The notes beneath the pieces were generated by a model, which was not told the origin of the DNA, searched no databases, and saw only the letters and a program-made list of their open reading frames with translations. Positions 10,110-23,797 of a stretch of DNA of 64,000 nucleotides are shown in pieces. The stretch is from Dictyophora rubrovolvata (Eukaryota; Basidiomycota; Agaricomycetes; Phallales; Phallaceae): positions 186,001 through 250,000 of the forward strand of contig CP114124.1 in NCBI GenBank assembly GCA_029959195.1, written 5' to 3'. A program made the position numbers and the translations under genes. Position 1 is the stretch's first letter. Each line of letters begins with the position of its first letter.

Positions 10110-13047
10110 CTACGCACCGCTGCGAATTAAATCTGCAGCTGAAAATTGAATTAGAGCGGAACTGGTAGAAAGAAAATTCGGAGATATTTTACCATATTCA
10201 GCCACGGCATAAACCGTTGCTAAGGCAAGCTGTTAAGTTTCAATGTTTCAAAGTTCAATATCTGACTATACCTTGAGTATGCCCTGAAACTATAAGCGGA
10301 TGGATCGACATGTCAACTACGCGGATGTTCGACGTTCCCCACACCTAGCATTATGTGTCAGAAATGCTAGGAGGAGGAATGTAGCATCTTTTTAAATCCG
10401 CAACGTACCTTGAGGTCCGGATTAACAACGCCACCTTTTTCACGCGGCATCATGGAAAGGCTGCCACAAGCATCTTAAAAGTACAGAATCAATAATTGAA
10501 ATAGAAACGCAAGATTCCAAATCTTACGCCATCCCGGCATCAAAGAATTCAAAATGAAGTCTGATTGATGTATGTTTGATTCAGTTGCATCAGACGTAAA
10601 AAATCCAAAACTATACCTTCAATGTCGGCTTCGGTTTGGACCTCCGGACCAGGGATGGCCTCTTTCACGATAATGGAAGAGAGAGGAGAAACATCTTTGA
10701 AGGATCTTAAAAATTTGAAGACGCTGATTAGTATTTTCACGTCAATGTCTTCTTTCAAATGGTTGGGTGCCAGCGTCGGAGGCTGCAATGGATCTTTGGT
10801 ATTAATGTGCTATTTTTTTCAAGCTCCCATTAGTATCAAGCATTGCAGTATCACTTATGCTTTCAGAACGCACAATCTGACCACGAGACCAAGGGTGGTG
10901 ATTGAAGAACCCTAGTGAAATATACTGTGTGTCTGGAAGTGGAACAACTAAGGGGAAAAAATCAGATACACCGGTTTTTTCGAGAATAAAAAGTTGTACA
11001 ATTTGGGGAAGGGATGTTATACCAAACGACAGTTTCGCAGTCTGGTATCCGTGGATTGGACAAACGCTCGTTAAGAATGGCATACTGTTCCTTGAGAACA
11101 TCGTTGCCTGTGTTATAATGCTTCCGCAAATTCATATGCTCTTCAATTACTTGGTTGAAGTCTTTGGAACACATCTGAACAGAGAGATTGATGAGCACAG
11201 GAGGATGAAAAAATGCTGCATATTCTTCGGCCGTCTTGTTATGTCTCATGGCTTCTTCCTTATTTATCTCTAATTTTTTATCAATTAACTGAGCTTGTGG
11301 ACCTCTTGTCATGACCCACCGAACGTAACAGTACCGCCAATTACATGCTCTTGAAGGTTCCCCCCTACGCCAGGAAGATCCAGAACAACATCGACGCCGA
11401 CTTTTGATAGGATTCTTTTATCCCCAATTCCGCTGAGTTCAAGTATTTGGGGGGACTTGATGGCACTGGACAATAGAGTTCCGTTACCATCTTAGGGCAA
11501 AAAAAAGGGAATAGACGGAACAAACCCTGCCGCCAAAATGACTTCTTTGTTCACCGGAATCGTGTATGTTTCTCCCTTGTAAATAATTTCTACTCCTTTG
11601 CTTGATATCAAACCATTAGGATCGTCACTCAATATGAGTCTGGCTACCGTGGCTTCCGTCAGAATACGAAGGTTGGATCTGCTGGAGAGGTGGGGTTGCA
11701 AATAAGCCTGGACAATAGTTGCTTAGCCAACTGTATAGGAATAAAATCAGCACGCACCTTAAAGGAAGAAATTCTTTTTCCGGTGGTCGGATCGATAGAA
11801 TAAACACCAGGTGAGAGTCCCAATGTCTTGAAACGATGGGGTTGGACAAACGTTCTAAATACGAGTGCGATATGTGGACTACTTACATCACCATCAAACT
11901 TTGAGAAGACTCAGTAACAGATATGAATGGCCATGTCAGAGATAAAACCTACAACGTTGTTATTCCGGGGAATGCCAAGGTTCTCGAATGCCTGCGAAGT
12001 GTTTAGGTTGTCGAAGAAACATAGATAAATATACATGTATGTACCTGGATTACGGCCGATTGACCAGCCGGATTTGTACGGGGGTAGGAGAGTGGTATGT
12101 AACCTAGTAGGGAAATCAATAAACCATATCAAGAGTTTTTAAATTGCAGTAATTGGACCTTCTCCTCCCGCCAAAGCAGAACGGTCAAACGGAGCATTCC
12201 CAGGAGTCAAGTTTGATTCAGTCTCTGGATAAAACCTGAACAGTCGCTTAGGAAATGCTTTCCAATTCAACGGAAGGTTACACACGTATGGGATTTCTTG
12301 AGATAGGGTAGCAGTTTCTTGAAGTTCCAACCAGGATTTCCGAGTTTTTCCCAAGCTGTGGTTATATGATGGATACTTAAAGGTCTTGTGGATAGAAAGA
12401 AACATGAATGCGGCTCACAATCTATATCCTCGCTGGATGGATATGTCCAGTGGAGTAGATTTAAATTAGAACTTCCGCCCAACCCTTTTCCGCTTGAATA
12501 AGAATGTTAGAACACGATTTTCGGAACAGTCACGTCATATAAAATCACCGATTCCAGACGATAACCCGATTATGGGCAGCTGATTGGGGCGTCTGAATTA
12601 AAAAGAAGATGATCAAGCTGTGCAGACTCTCAATTTCTGTTACTCACTGATTGTAGGGACCAGTCATACTCTGGGTTAAAGAATTGGTGAAAAGCGAGTG
12701 CGGGTGTAGCTTTTGAAATGATAGCAGGTCAGGTTACGAAAGAGAACGCTGCAGTCAGCTGCTAACCAATCAAATGATCTGCGTCATCATGATGCTTTCC
12801 AGCTTCCAAGAGAAGGACACTGATATTTGGATCTTCGCTCAAACGACTTGCTATAACGCATCCAGCCGTCTGAGATATCATGAGGGTGGAATACGGATTC
12901 AGATCATTGAAATACATACGCCGCCTCCTGCGAGAAAGTTGGGTGTATATTAGTGAAATCAACCATTTTCAACGGTGTAGTCATACCGACAACGACGTAA
13001 TCGTGCTTCAAATGCAAGATATCTTGAATACTGATATTAAGAGCCAT
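10110..13047 (-). CDS. GMC oxidoreductase 1 (AA3 family, aryl-alcohol-oxidase/choline-dehydrogenase-like)
   Basis: An FAD-dependent alcohol oxidase or dehydrogenase of the glucose-methanol-choline family, about 600 residues once spliced, with more than a dozen introns. The ATG at 13047 gives [10 protein letters not shown] and the FAD motif YVVVGGGTAG, split by two introns, then [19 protein letters not shown] is GMC signature 1; later come NKEVILAAG and [11 protein letters not shown] (signature 2). The C-terminus has [18 protein letters not shown] and VSGHTQ. The two active-site histidines are therefore present: the first is made from a codon split by an intron (10528 and 10473-10472), the second is at 10281-10279. 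The stop is at 10110 (AADLIRSGA). No signal peptide is seen, unlike secreted wood-decay AA3 enzymes, so an intracellular role is more likely. The substrate is unknown. It shares intron positions with GMC2 at 32.4 kb. Confidence 0.88.
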
Positions 13048-15600
13048 CAAGTGTGCTGATACTGAAGAAGACTGCGTTCAATGACTGTTCAGTCAATGAG
13101 AACTAACGGCCTTGCCACGCCGTGGACCTGTGTCGGATCGCCGTGGACGTCACCGTACTAAGAAAGCCAAAATGACGTCTATAAACCCCTGTTAAGGAAT
13201 TAGCTTCAAATTTCTCAGCATTGGCATTTCCGGAATGCCGCCCATAAGAGATGCGAGATGGTGGACAAGGGAAAATGCAAAGAAAATACGGTTTTCTGTG
13301 AATTTGCTGTGAATGGTTTTGGACATAGTGTGACTATGTCACGATGTCACATGGACCGGGATCTGATTCTCCGTACTCATATCCTGTATACTACAACGGC
13401 AAAGGTCATTCTATATTGTTGACTTTCGATTCGGTTCAACCCATATAATCGAAACTTGCATTTCCAGGTATTTCTTACGAGTCGTTTCCATGGAATTTAC
13501 GCGGTTTAAACCTGATGCTGATATTTTTGCCAGCCTCACTGAGTATCGTTTGGGTTCATTCGGCGTGTTATTGCCTGACAAGTTCTCCATCGTTCGAATA
13601 TCCCGTTGTTCCAGCATATGTAAGACCCATAATAACTCTTTCCGGGTCGTCTTCCGGTTCTCCTCACATCTGTTTTGTCAACCAAGTGATTCAAGTCACC
13701 CATTTCTCTGAAACGCTTTTTTGTTTCCCAGTTTCTTCTCGTTTAGGTGAAACGTCAAAAACGCAAGTGATGCGAGCATTTTGTTTTACGTCTGATCTTA
13801 CTCTTTGCCCCGGTGATCCGTGGCCTGATGAAAATGAGTCCTTACATCAACGACTGCATCATTGAAGACGACTTTTACGGTACGCGAACGCATTATATTT
13901 ACGTGGGATATAACGTAAAGATAAAATTCAGCTCGGGTATCTCATCACACGCCGTCTTATCATGCTTCCAAACCAATTATAATCATCCGGAGCGACGTTT
14001 TCTGCTTCCAAACTCTTCAAACAAATCCATTCCCAGGTTCAAAGCATATCCTTGTTTCTTTAATTTTCGAAACCAACAATCGACTAGTCTACTCCGCGCT
14101 CCATGCGGTGGTTTGACTTTCAAAAATAAGGACATTTGAACATGTAAGTAGGACTTCATTCAAATTTGGAAGCTTGAAAACTTTAAACAACGTGGTTAGT
14201 TCCATTAATCGGCATGTCAAGGCTTTCGGATTTGCGGTATATTCTACCGATGGTACTGTGTAGTAGTCCGCGTGTCATCGCGCCTTCTACTAAGGTAATC
14301 AACACGAAACTCGGAGGCTCGGAATGGAAGCCATAAAAGAAAGGTAAAAGGATATTTACGTAAAATGATAAGATTATCTTAAATGTACAATCGAAACTGT
14401 AGTACACGTGCGTGGATTCAAGGTATAGATGACTGTACGTGATTAAAATTCCCTTCTCTCAACGGAAATAACTTTCACACCCCATAACCTTGTCCCCAGG
14501 CCTAGCTGATAGGTTATGCTATGAGAGGCATCGGAAAGATAAGGCAACTCCGTAGTCCCATAACGCATCATGCAAAGAATCAGCTCCGCAGCAGGCGGTG
14601 TGTTTTCCTTATGCGGAACAAAATATCCTTCGCTGAATGGTCTACATCTTTTTGGTTGATGTCCCTTCGAATTAACAATCAGTTATTACGTGTAATCAAA
14701 TATCGAAGAAAAGAAGTTATTATGAATGTGATGGACAAAAAGGTTTAATGGGCCATTTTATCAATTCTCACTTGATGGACGAAGGTGCGACCGTGAAGAA
14801 AATACGCAAAATATAAGAAAAACCCGATGATTCTTGACTTCCGAATAGATCCTCTGTTTTTTCCCCCCTTTTTGCGGACTTTTGGCCACGAGCGGTTCAT
14901 CCAGTTGGTACAGGGATGAAAATTGAAAGCTCTCAATTTTCATTACACAATTCTGACGAGTCCAATAGTACTTGGATGCACAACTTTACCAGTTCATGAA
15001 TTTATGTAAATTTCTCCTTTTCAAGCGGTATCAGTAATATTAATGCAGTTGGACAGTACACTCCCTCGAGGATTACGTCGTTATTAAACGAGTTAGCCAT
15101 CATGAACCAGAAACTCACGTGAACTGAATTTCCAGAGAATTCACAGCTCGTCCCCTTATGGTAACCTCGCAATTGTGATAAACCAAACTGTCAGGTAATT
15201 TACTTCACAATGTGAAATATGCCATACTAACTGTCTTACTGTGTCCACGAACAGTACCACTTTACCAGCATTTAGGACGACTTAAACGAGTTAACCGTGG
15301 TTGATGGAAAAGGGTTTTCTGCAAGATATTAACAAGATCTTAATGTGTATGCAAGTGTTTATCCATTTGAACGCTTAGCCTGAGTGCAACTGAAAATTGT
15401 AGCGAGCGCGTGTCTTAAGTTTTCTAGTACTTTTCGCACCTTGATTTTCCGATCTTGATCCATAAGGTTAAGGTTCACCGCACCGGTCCATCTAAGTCAC
15501 TAGTGACATGGACAGTCGAGACGAGGGCTCGACATTTTATTTGGTTATGAAACGGAATATGTTGATCCTTTGACCAATAAATTATATCGGCTCAGGACTC
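13048..15600. other. Region without a confident gene
   Basis: Upstream flank of GMC1 followed by short conflicting ORFs on both strands (13411-13617 minus, 13490-14139 plus). None carries a recognisable domain, and I could not join them into a coherent spliced gene. A small perfect palindrome (GACATAGT-GTG-ACTATGTC) lies at about 13321-13339. Confidence 0.45.
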
Positions 15601-15669
15601 TCACGTATTTTATTACTGATGGCCATAAGTATCTGGGTTCAAATAAGTTGTTGACCATTGAATGCTCTA

Positions 15670-16135
15670 CAGTACAATTCAATCAATAAGAGTAAGAGCG
15701 GAACTCCTAATCACCAGCGCACCAACCGCAATAGCCCAACAGATACCTCCGAAAATGACCTTATCCGGCCTCGAAGCTGCCTCCTCTCTTTGGAACCTTC
15801 CTGGCTCGGTTGTCAAGTAGAAGAACACGATTCTGACTTCTTCACCATGCCGAGTTTAAAGTTTCAATTTGTTTAAAAATATCTTTATCATCGATCTTCC
15901 CGAGGATGGCGTTTTTCTTCAAAAAAAAAGAAGTAGCAGGTTTAGGAATTCAAGACCAGATTCAACCCAACCCCCATGGAATAGTACTTCGATACTTGCC
16001 TGCAACGATACATCAACCCCCGTAGAACATTTCGCCTCAGTTGTATATCACCAACGTGTAGGGAAAAGCGCGGGCTTGCTATTGGGTAAGTTTCCGAACC
16101 AACAGAAATCAGTATCAGTTGGAAGCATCAAGTGC
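15670..16135 (-). CDS. Doubtful small spliced gene, unknown
   Basis: Minus-strand segments read like exons: MLPTDTDFCWFGN..ALFPTRW, starting near 16131, then (after a plausible GT-CAG intron) QVSKYYSMGVGLNL, then NAILGKIDDKDIFKQIETLN. Beyond this two readings compete: a short tail ending SFEAG, or a different frame with a membrane-like VIFGGICWAIAVGALVI. One of the needed donor sites (GTCTTG) is poor. I do not recognise the product. It may be a degraded gene or chance ORFs. Confidence 0.25.
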
Positions 16136-16139
16136 TAGT

Positions 16140-19100
16140 ATCGTAGCGAGTCATTTGACGTGATGCGTAAAAGTCGGATGTCAGCGGTAAAACATTCAAG
16201 AGAAAATGTGGCGAAGGTGAGGGTTGAGGGAGCCAGAGCCTTTGGCTTGCTGCATATGTCGTATCATTATTGATGATGTAACAAAACACAGATATTTCAA
16301 CATTGATTGTTGCTAAGGCTCAGAATCTAGGGAAAGGGATAAAACGTAATATGTGTGGGTTCGATTTTTTGCTTCTTAGCTTGTTTTGAGAAAATGATTA
16401 GTGTCGATTTCTGACGGATGGTCTAACGACGGAATATGAAAAATGTGGCACTTATGAAACTCAAGGTGTAATTTGGATGACTTTTATGATGCTATCCCAT
16501 TGTGCGTCATGTGTATGTTTTCAAGAACAAGCGAAGTTGAAAGCAAATCTCAGGTGCAGATACTTACCAACTTGAAGCTTCAGGTGGAATGTCATCTCAA
16601 AACATTCTGGGCAAGTTCTCTACATGGTTTGGACCAGCTAAATCCTTTAATCGAATTTGTAAGTCATCCATGGCACCCTCGCTTTACCTCTACCAATTCA
16701 CTTTTCTCTCATGTCATGGGCATTCAATGGTCTCTTCCAAGCAGAAAAAAATGAGCCAAAAATAGCTTTCCAGAATATCCCCGAGCTAAATGAATTAAAA
16801 GGATATACTTACTGAGATGGGCGATAAAAATCCTGCAAACGCTAGAAAAAAGTCAAATTGAAGCCTCATTGGAAATAGCGTGGTTGAGCCTTTTTGCTCT
16901 AAACATTCTTTCAAGTTCTCCCGACGGACTTTTCCCTATTCGTTCCTTCATTTCGTCTAGATAGTAGCAGTAGCGCGCGCTTCTGTTTAAGGAGAACACG
17001 ACTTCTTCACGGAAGGTAAGAATTTAGAGAGAGAAAAAGGAGACAGCCGACCACGTGTTTTTTTTTCAGGTCCGAAATGAGGACATTACGCCGGACTTGT
17101 ATATAAGTCCATCAAACTCATATGCATGGGATCAACGCTCGACTTATCCCATATGCATCGCGAGCTAGGTAAGTACTTATTGTGATTTTGCATAATCGGC
17201 CAAAATGAGGAATAGGTGACTGTGCTGCCTTTACGATAAACTTCTAACAATTCAACGCCACACACGTGTTTTTAATAGGAGTGATACTGGGGTTTTTTTG
17301 ATCAGTCTGTCGTGTACTGTCTTGTGACTTGTTGCGAAATGACGGTGAGGAGTCTGGACTCTCAAATAAATGAGATCTATCTGAATCAATTATGCTGGGC
17401 AAGGGGTACGACTACCGGATATTACGCCGCAGTGGTATGCCGTTTTAAGGATCTACTGTATCCTTTCTGAGAAGTACTTTTTTGTGCAAAATTTGAGTAC
17501 TAGTATTCGCCCGCCCGCGCGACCATAACTCCGGCAGTGGGAAAAACCGCCGATAGAAAACTAGCATAGTAAGTATGTGCATACCCTGTTTTATTCAAAA
17601 AATTTTCCTAATTATATGCCGCACCGTGCCCGAAGCTTTACACCGTCCGTAGGTTCTACAAAAGCTGATGAGATAAGATAAAGATTAATCAATGAACGCG
17701 TTGTTGAGAGGCAAAGGGTTACCTTTCAATCCGACTGTCGGTGAAACCATATTAAATACTGCAATCACTTTATTAACCATCATCCTAAAGGAAAAATGGA
17801 AGAAGACTTAACAGTAAATGTCCTAATGAGGAACGCGCTCGGTATGTTCCGATGTCGACAGCAGCTAGAACGATTAAAATGTTAGGCCTTGAAACCACTT
17901 GTAGATATTCATGGGCGAATCCGGAAAATAGATACCTCGTGTCTTTAGTATGGATAGGATGTACATTTGGCTCTAAAGTCGGATGTTTTCTTTGCATTCC
18001 TTTTCTTTGGGTACGGTTGAGGTTGTGATTTATGACCTCATGTATGGAGTAATGCTGTCTGCACGCATTTTTGAGACCAAGCGGGAAATATTTTGCGACG
18101 ACCGCAGATTTAGAGGGCGTTCAAAACGCGTTTAGTTCGCAGAAATCTACATAACACCTTGTGTTTGTTGGTGAAGCTGAGACTTGAGGCCTTGAGGCCT
18201 GAGGTTCTACTGGGGTTGTACGTAATTCCCAATTGATCATGGCAAATAATGCTAGATATCCTCTATTTGAGGTAAATATTGTTTACATAACATCTCTTCG
18301 ATGATGAGGCATGAGAACACCATTTCCACTAGTCTAAAACCTGTAAAATTCTGCCAAAGAAGCTCGATATAATCAGTTGTTACCTTGCCGCGGCACGGGA
18401 GTCCACGAAGCTTATAGACCAAACAAAACGCTGTCTGAACATACAAACAGTGCCTTGTGTCTAACCGACCTGCGGACGGGTCATTTATGACATTATGCAG
18501 AATAATTCAAAGTTGCAGAGTACATGAGAACATTATAAACGCAAACTGAATTGCACCTTTGATATACACCTGAGACAAAGGAATTAAGGCTCATGAGAAA
18601 ATGCAAAGGCTGGTACATTTAATCAATATTTGATTATGCCATACAATGATATGTATGTTTTCCGGTTCATGTGATGCCGAAATGTATTTTTGATTTTCAA
18701 GTCTGAGGCGTCATCGGACTCGGAGCCTGGAGGTAGGACATCCTGCGTTAAATGGTTGGTATACTCAATGCTTTAAACTAATTTATCACCGATTCAGAAA
18801 CCTAAAAGCACTCACAGGTTCATGTCTGATTCAATTAAAAATCCTAGACACACCGCAGTACAACCTGATCTGCTTGCCTAGACCGAGTGTTTCAGGCTGA
18901 GAAGAACATATTGAAACCAAAATCCGACGTTGCCAAGTTTCGCCAAGAAAAATAAAGTTTTAAAATATGTGATAATGTATTTATTTATATGCAGCATCGC
19001 ATTAATTTGTTGATCCCGAATATATGCATACATGGAAGCCGGGTGATATGATATTGCGTGTCGGTAGCAAGGTCGTTTATTTTTAGATACAAAGCCTTGT

Positions 19101-19250
19101 GGGTATATAAATAGGTTATAAGTAAAATAGTGAATAATATGCGAATATATGGGCTGACGTATGGTTGTAAAATTAGACAGGAACGGGGACGGGGGGGAAG
19201 TCAGTAAGAGTATGTATGTACATATAACATTTTGATACTGTCGCATAACA
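16140..19250. other. Region without a confident gene
   Basis: About 3 kb of moderately AT-rich sequence with only short ORFs and no domain signature. A small direct repeat (TTGAGGCC twice) occurs near 18185. I see no RNA gene or element. Confidence 0.45.
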
Positions 19251-21863
19251 TCACTCAGGGGCTAAGGAGGTTAGAGAAAAAAGCTTAAGAGTATTCGTTT
19301 CGCAGGGATTGTTAATGGCACTAGAAGTTCCTGATACCCAGTTAGTAGCTTATCGGGTTCGTACGATTGAATTCAGCAACTTCTAGATTCAATCATTCAA
19401 ACGTCCAATCTCAAAAAAGAATGGGCATACGTAATGTACTATCTACACCTGTCCGGGATATTAAAAAGAATTCTCTTTCCATAGAATTTCGGCATTCATG
19501 TTGAGAGACCTCTTGCAATGATGGATCCAATTATCCCGGGAAGAAAGTGTAACCTGCATCCTATAGGGTGAAACCTCGAGAACCACGCGCGGGTGTTGGG
19601 GATTCCATGTCAATGTTAATGTCAAAGTGGGAATCAGTAAATGGACCCTTGAAGTTTGAGTTTAATAGAGATAGTGAATAGAAAGAGGAAGAACTTTTTT
19701 TTTTGTCTCGTGGCTAAAGTGAATCAAGAGGGGTTCGGAAGGTTATCTTCGTCCGAGTCGGTTCACTGCGCCGGAGGTGACCATCAACTACACTTCTTAG
19801 TATGTTGCGCGCGCATTGTCGGTTCTATACAGAGTAGTAGGCTATAGTTCATGATTGGAAAAAAAAAGAGAGTAGGAATGAGTGTACATGTACATACATA
19901 ATGTATTTACTATTTAGCCGCCCTTTCTGCAAATGGTATTGACCCATTTTGAGACTCACCACCCTTTTGATCGAGATTCGAGATTTCTCGTTCCCGTGGT
20001 AAAGGTATGTACCGAAGTTAGGTACCCTAGGGTATAGACACGGGTTCGGCAGGCCTCTCTGTAAAAGATAAAGACTACGGCACGGCAAAGTTTCGGATCC
20101 GAGTAGAAAAAAAGGGCGACGCGGTCGTACTTGAGATGAAGAGTTATTTTATTTTTATTTTTGTTTCTTATTCTGGATTTGACACTTTTGAATACAGAGC
20201 CTAATTTGGTTTAGCTTTCAAGAAACGCGGAATGTGGTTTGAGGTTTGAAATTTGAGGGCCCGACAGTGTCTAAAAAGTCAAACCTTCAACCTTCAGGTT
20301 TACTATAACTCAGGTCAGGTTCAGTATTGCGAATGTGGAAGGGGCGGGTATATATAAAAGAAAGTTTTCTGCTACATATGTATGTGTGTGTACATGTACG
20401 TACATAGGAAGGGCTGCACTTAAGGATATACATATGTATGTCACAAGTACAATTGTATGGACATCATTATCATAATATTGCTCCTGTGATGCAATGTTTT
20501 TGTTTGGAGTTTTTGGGGCAACGTCGTGCCTGAGTGATGTCAGTTTAAGGAACCGGACGGGATTGCGTCCGTGCACACTGCATACAGCGTCGGATTAACG
20601 TTGAACCTGAACATGGAAGAGGCGTTTTTTTCTTTCTTTTCAATTGTAGTTTATTTGGCACGTAGTACGGGTTGCCATAAGCTACATACATCATATTACT
20701 TTTTTTCTTTCTCCCTCCTTACATTACAAAACAAGACGCGTTTATTATACGGCGCGACGGGCCGAATGGGTGTAAGTTGACTTTCCTGTCATATCTTGCG
20801 AGATTTTTTTAACAGGCCGTTTTGTTGGTTGATAAGTTGATAAGCTGAGCTGCCAGTGGAGAAAAAGAAGCCCTCCCCTTGGGCTTTCAATGGCCAGTAG
20901 TAGGGGTGCATGGGATACGTGGGTACGCATCATTGCCAATTATCACCATTCACCATCATTTAACCTGTTATCATCATCATCATTCGACGGCTGAACACTG
21001 GTCGTTCCTTGAAGATAAAACGGCAACTGGAAACTGGAAACCCAATTATCAGCCTGAAAAAAAAGCGAGAAACGAGATAAGTCCAGTTTCTAAAAGTTCT
21101 TTTTCACACACGCGCCCTGTTTTTTTTTCTTGCTTTTAGCGGGCTTAAGTAAAGAAACGTTTTATTACCATAAATGTCCTGTGTGTTTGTGTACAGCAAC
21201 GGCCAGCTTGAACTCCGATGTCATTGGAAGAAAGAAGGGGTTGCCGAAAATCGAACCATGATCAACAACAACTTTGCCGGTCGGTTTTGGTTTTCTAAAA
21301 TCCAGGGTGTGTATGTTATGTTTTTTTCCTTCTCTTCTTTCGGGCTTTAAAACAAAACGTCATGATTCACTGGAATTGAGCGAAAAAGGGAGGATCATTG
21401 GTTATGATATGACGAACGAAATTTCCATATCTCATTAAAAGTACTAATAAGCCACAAGCTGATTCTTCCTACGTTCTTCCCTTCCATGTTGAGTGTTTGC
21501 CCATTGAATCGGCGAATCGAATAAAGCATGACATGGTCCACGACGCATGTTCTTTTCTTGTGATGTCCCCGGTGTCATTATTTGACCACCATTAGCTACG
21601 AACCACGGGGAAAAAAATCATATAAGTTATTACATCGAGGATAAGGGAAGAGAAAATCAAAGAAGAAAGAAGAACTTTTTCGTAGTGTCAACGTCAGAGA
21701 TAGCGATATTTCGGATACGCCAGCATTGGCACAAGTCTTGTCGAGAACATTCCACAATGCACTTCTTGTAATCTAACCCAATCGAATGTGATGAACTTTA
21801 AACTTTGTATACACAACGTTTGTGCGTGCGTGCTTGTTTTCCAGTTTTCCAGTTTGCTACGTA

Positions 21864-21910
21864 GTGTGTGTGTGTGTGTGCGTGCGTGCGTGCGCCTTTT
21901 TTTTTTTTTT
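21864..21910 (+). repeat. TG/CG microsatellite followed by T tract
   Basis: (GT)n passes into (GCGT)n and then a run of T. A simple-sequence repeat in the upstream region of the MADS gene. Confidence 0.8.
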
Positions 21911-22173
21911 GAACGAGTCGAGAAGAACTTGACGTTTCGGAAGTTTAGCCTTTTAGTTAGCGTTTCTTAAAAATCCGAACTACAGGCGGTAAACATGCTT
22001 TGACTTCTTCTCGCTTAGACGAAAACAGAAATGTGTGGAATTGACGAATTGGCAAATGAATTGGGAGTTTTTTTTGTAAGTGTTAGCCGGTCGGAACGGT
22101 GATCATAGTGGCGTTGGTAGTGGTGAACGGCGAACGTTGAGCTTAATGGCTTCACTGGGCGCAATGATAGTAA

Positions 22174-22188
22174 GGGGGGGGGGGGGGG
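22174..22188 (+). repeat. Poly-G tract
   Basis: Fifteen consecutive G residues. Such tracts are unstable and prone to sequencing error; it could form quadruplex-like structure. Confidence 0.85.
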
Positions 22189-23260
22189 ATTCTTTTTCTG
22201 TTCTGGTATGGGCAATTATGCAAGGTTTACCTTTGATTATTGTTATTTGGGTATTACATACGCACATAACGTGCTAGTAGTAAACGTGCCATCGGAGGAG
22301 CCGAGTCCGAGTCCGTGTGTCGGAAGAAGCAAGCAGGCAAAGAAGGGGGGGTAGGGAGTGAATCTAGGACTGGGGGAATGAAGGAATGAAATCTGCAAAC
22401 GGGTGTCGGCATTTTTGAAGTTTTGTATTCAAATGGAATGGTGTCATTGATGGGCAATTAAGGAGTAGTAGACGGCTGGATAGATAGTAGATGGATAGAT
22501 AGATGGCCGACGAGAAAAGGGTAATTGTGTTATGGCCGAGTTGCGCGACTGATAGTTTGATGGTCGCTGCTGTCGTGTTGTCTGGTTGGTCGGTTTGTTG
22601 GTTGGCTGGCTGAATTATTGGCTTATTGGCTGGCAATTCGGATGCTCCATTTTGCCATTCTTTTTGCCTTATATGTAGACCGGAGGGGAGATAGGGATTT
22701 TACGGTTAAGCTGAAGGGGGAGCTTTGAAAGAAAAGAAGGTAGCAGTCAAGAGAGGAAGACGACCGGGCATGAGTTGGTGGATAACGTGCAACAATGCGC
22801 ATGCTCCGTTCAAAAATTTCTTTTAATTTGGATCAAACTTGGTCAAACTTTCTTCTCTCTCCTTTCTTTCCTTCTCTGGAGATTTCTGGGGAAGAATCGT
22901 ACGCCGCCGCGAATCCCCAAATCTAATCAAGACAGCCGGTTCTTATGGAAAGGGTGAAGGGAAGGGAAGGGAAGAGACCGGCTGGAGGGGGAAACTCGGT
23001 TTCATACTAGCGAGAATGAATTGTTCCAGAGGTTTTGTGCTCAGTTGTACCGAAGAACCAAGATGTTAGATGAGATGTAAACTTACATAAACTTGTAACT
23101 GCGCATTCCGATTGCATCCTTCGTTCTCACGCGGCGCTTTTGAGCAAGTTTTGTTGTTGTTGTGTCGTGTTAAGGTCATTAGTTTGGATTATGATATGCT
23201 TCTCCATTGCTTCTGCAGTGGCATTGCTAGATAAGAAAACGGAGTGAGGACGCGTAGAGA

Positions 23261-23281
23261 ATGTATGTATGTATGTATGTA
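23261..23281 (+). repeat. ATGT tetranucleotide microsatellite
   Basis: Five tandem copies of ATGT in the upstream region of the MADS gene. Confidence 0.85.
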
Positions 23282-23761
23282 CCACCACGACATAGATATA
23301 TTAAGCGGCCAGGTGAGAGCAGCTTCTCAGTTTTTGCCTCCATCGACCATGACTGAGATGCATCTCACGGGATCTCACGATCTTGGAAAATATTTGAATA
23401 GCGAGAACCGTGCACAGCCCAGGACAAGCCGAAAAAAAGATGGGTTTGGGATGAACTGGATGGATTTCAAAGACGACGAGTGCGATGAACATTTTTGTTT
23501 GGCTTTTTTTGCCAACTTTGAAGAAGGCTTCATAGTCAATGGCGGAATCGCCGAATTGTCGGACAATAAATAAAATAAAAAAACGAGTCACGAGTAATCA
23601 AAAAATTAATAAAAAAATATTATTTAATTTTTTTCATGTATTATATTACATAATACGCCCTCGTGCCGTGCCGATATCGGCGTCTCCGCAGCGGCGAGAA
23701 AAAAATAACTCGCGGTTTGAGTTGTGTGCTTGTACTCGCTCAGTCACTCAGTCTCTTACTC

Positions 23762-23764
<3 letters not shown>

Positions 23765-23794
<30 letters not shown>
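23765..23794 (+). repeat. CT dinucleotide microsatellite
   Basis: (CT)15, about 740 bases before the MADS start codon. CT-rich tracts are common near fungal transcription starts and may mark the core promoter or 5' UTR. Confidence 0.9.

Positions 23795-23797
<3 letters not shown>

Noticed and set aside
10622-11273. Plus-strand ORFs opposite GMC1
   Set aside because: Antisense shadows of GMC1 exons, which carry the GMC signatures.
13321-13339. 8-bp perfect palindrome around GTG
   Set aside because: Short enough to occur by chance in 64 kb; no gene-end or operator context.
22775-23069. Two overlapping small ORFs near a purine-rich stretch
   Set aside because: Composition reflects local G/A-rich repeats; no motif.
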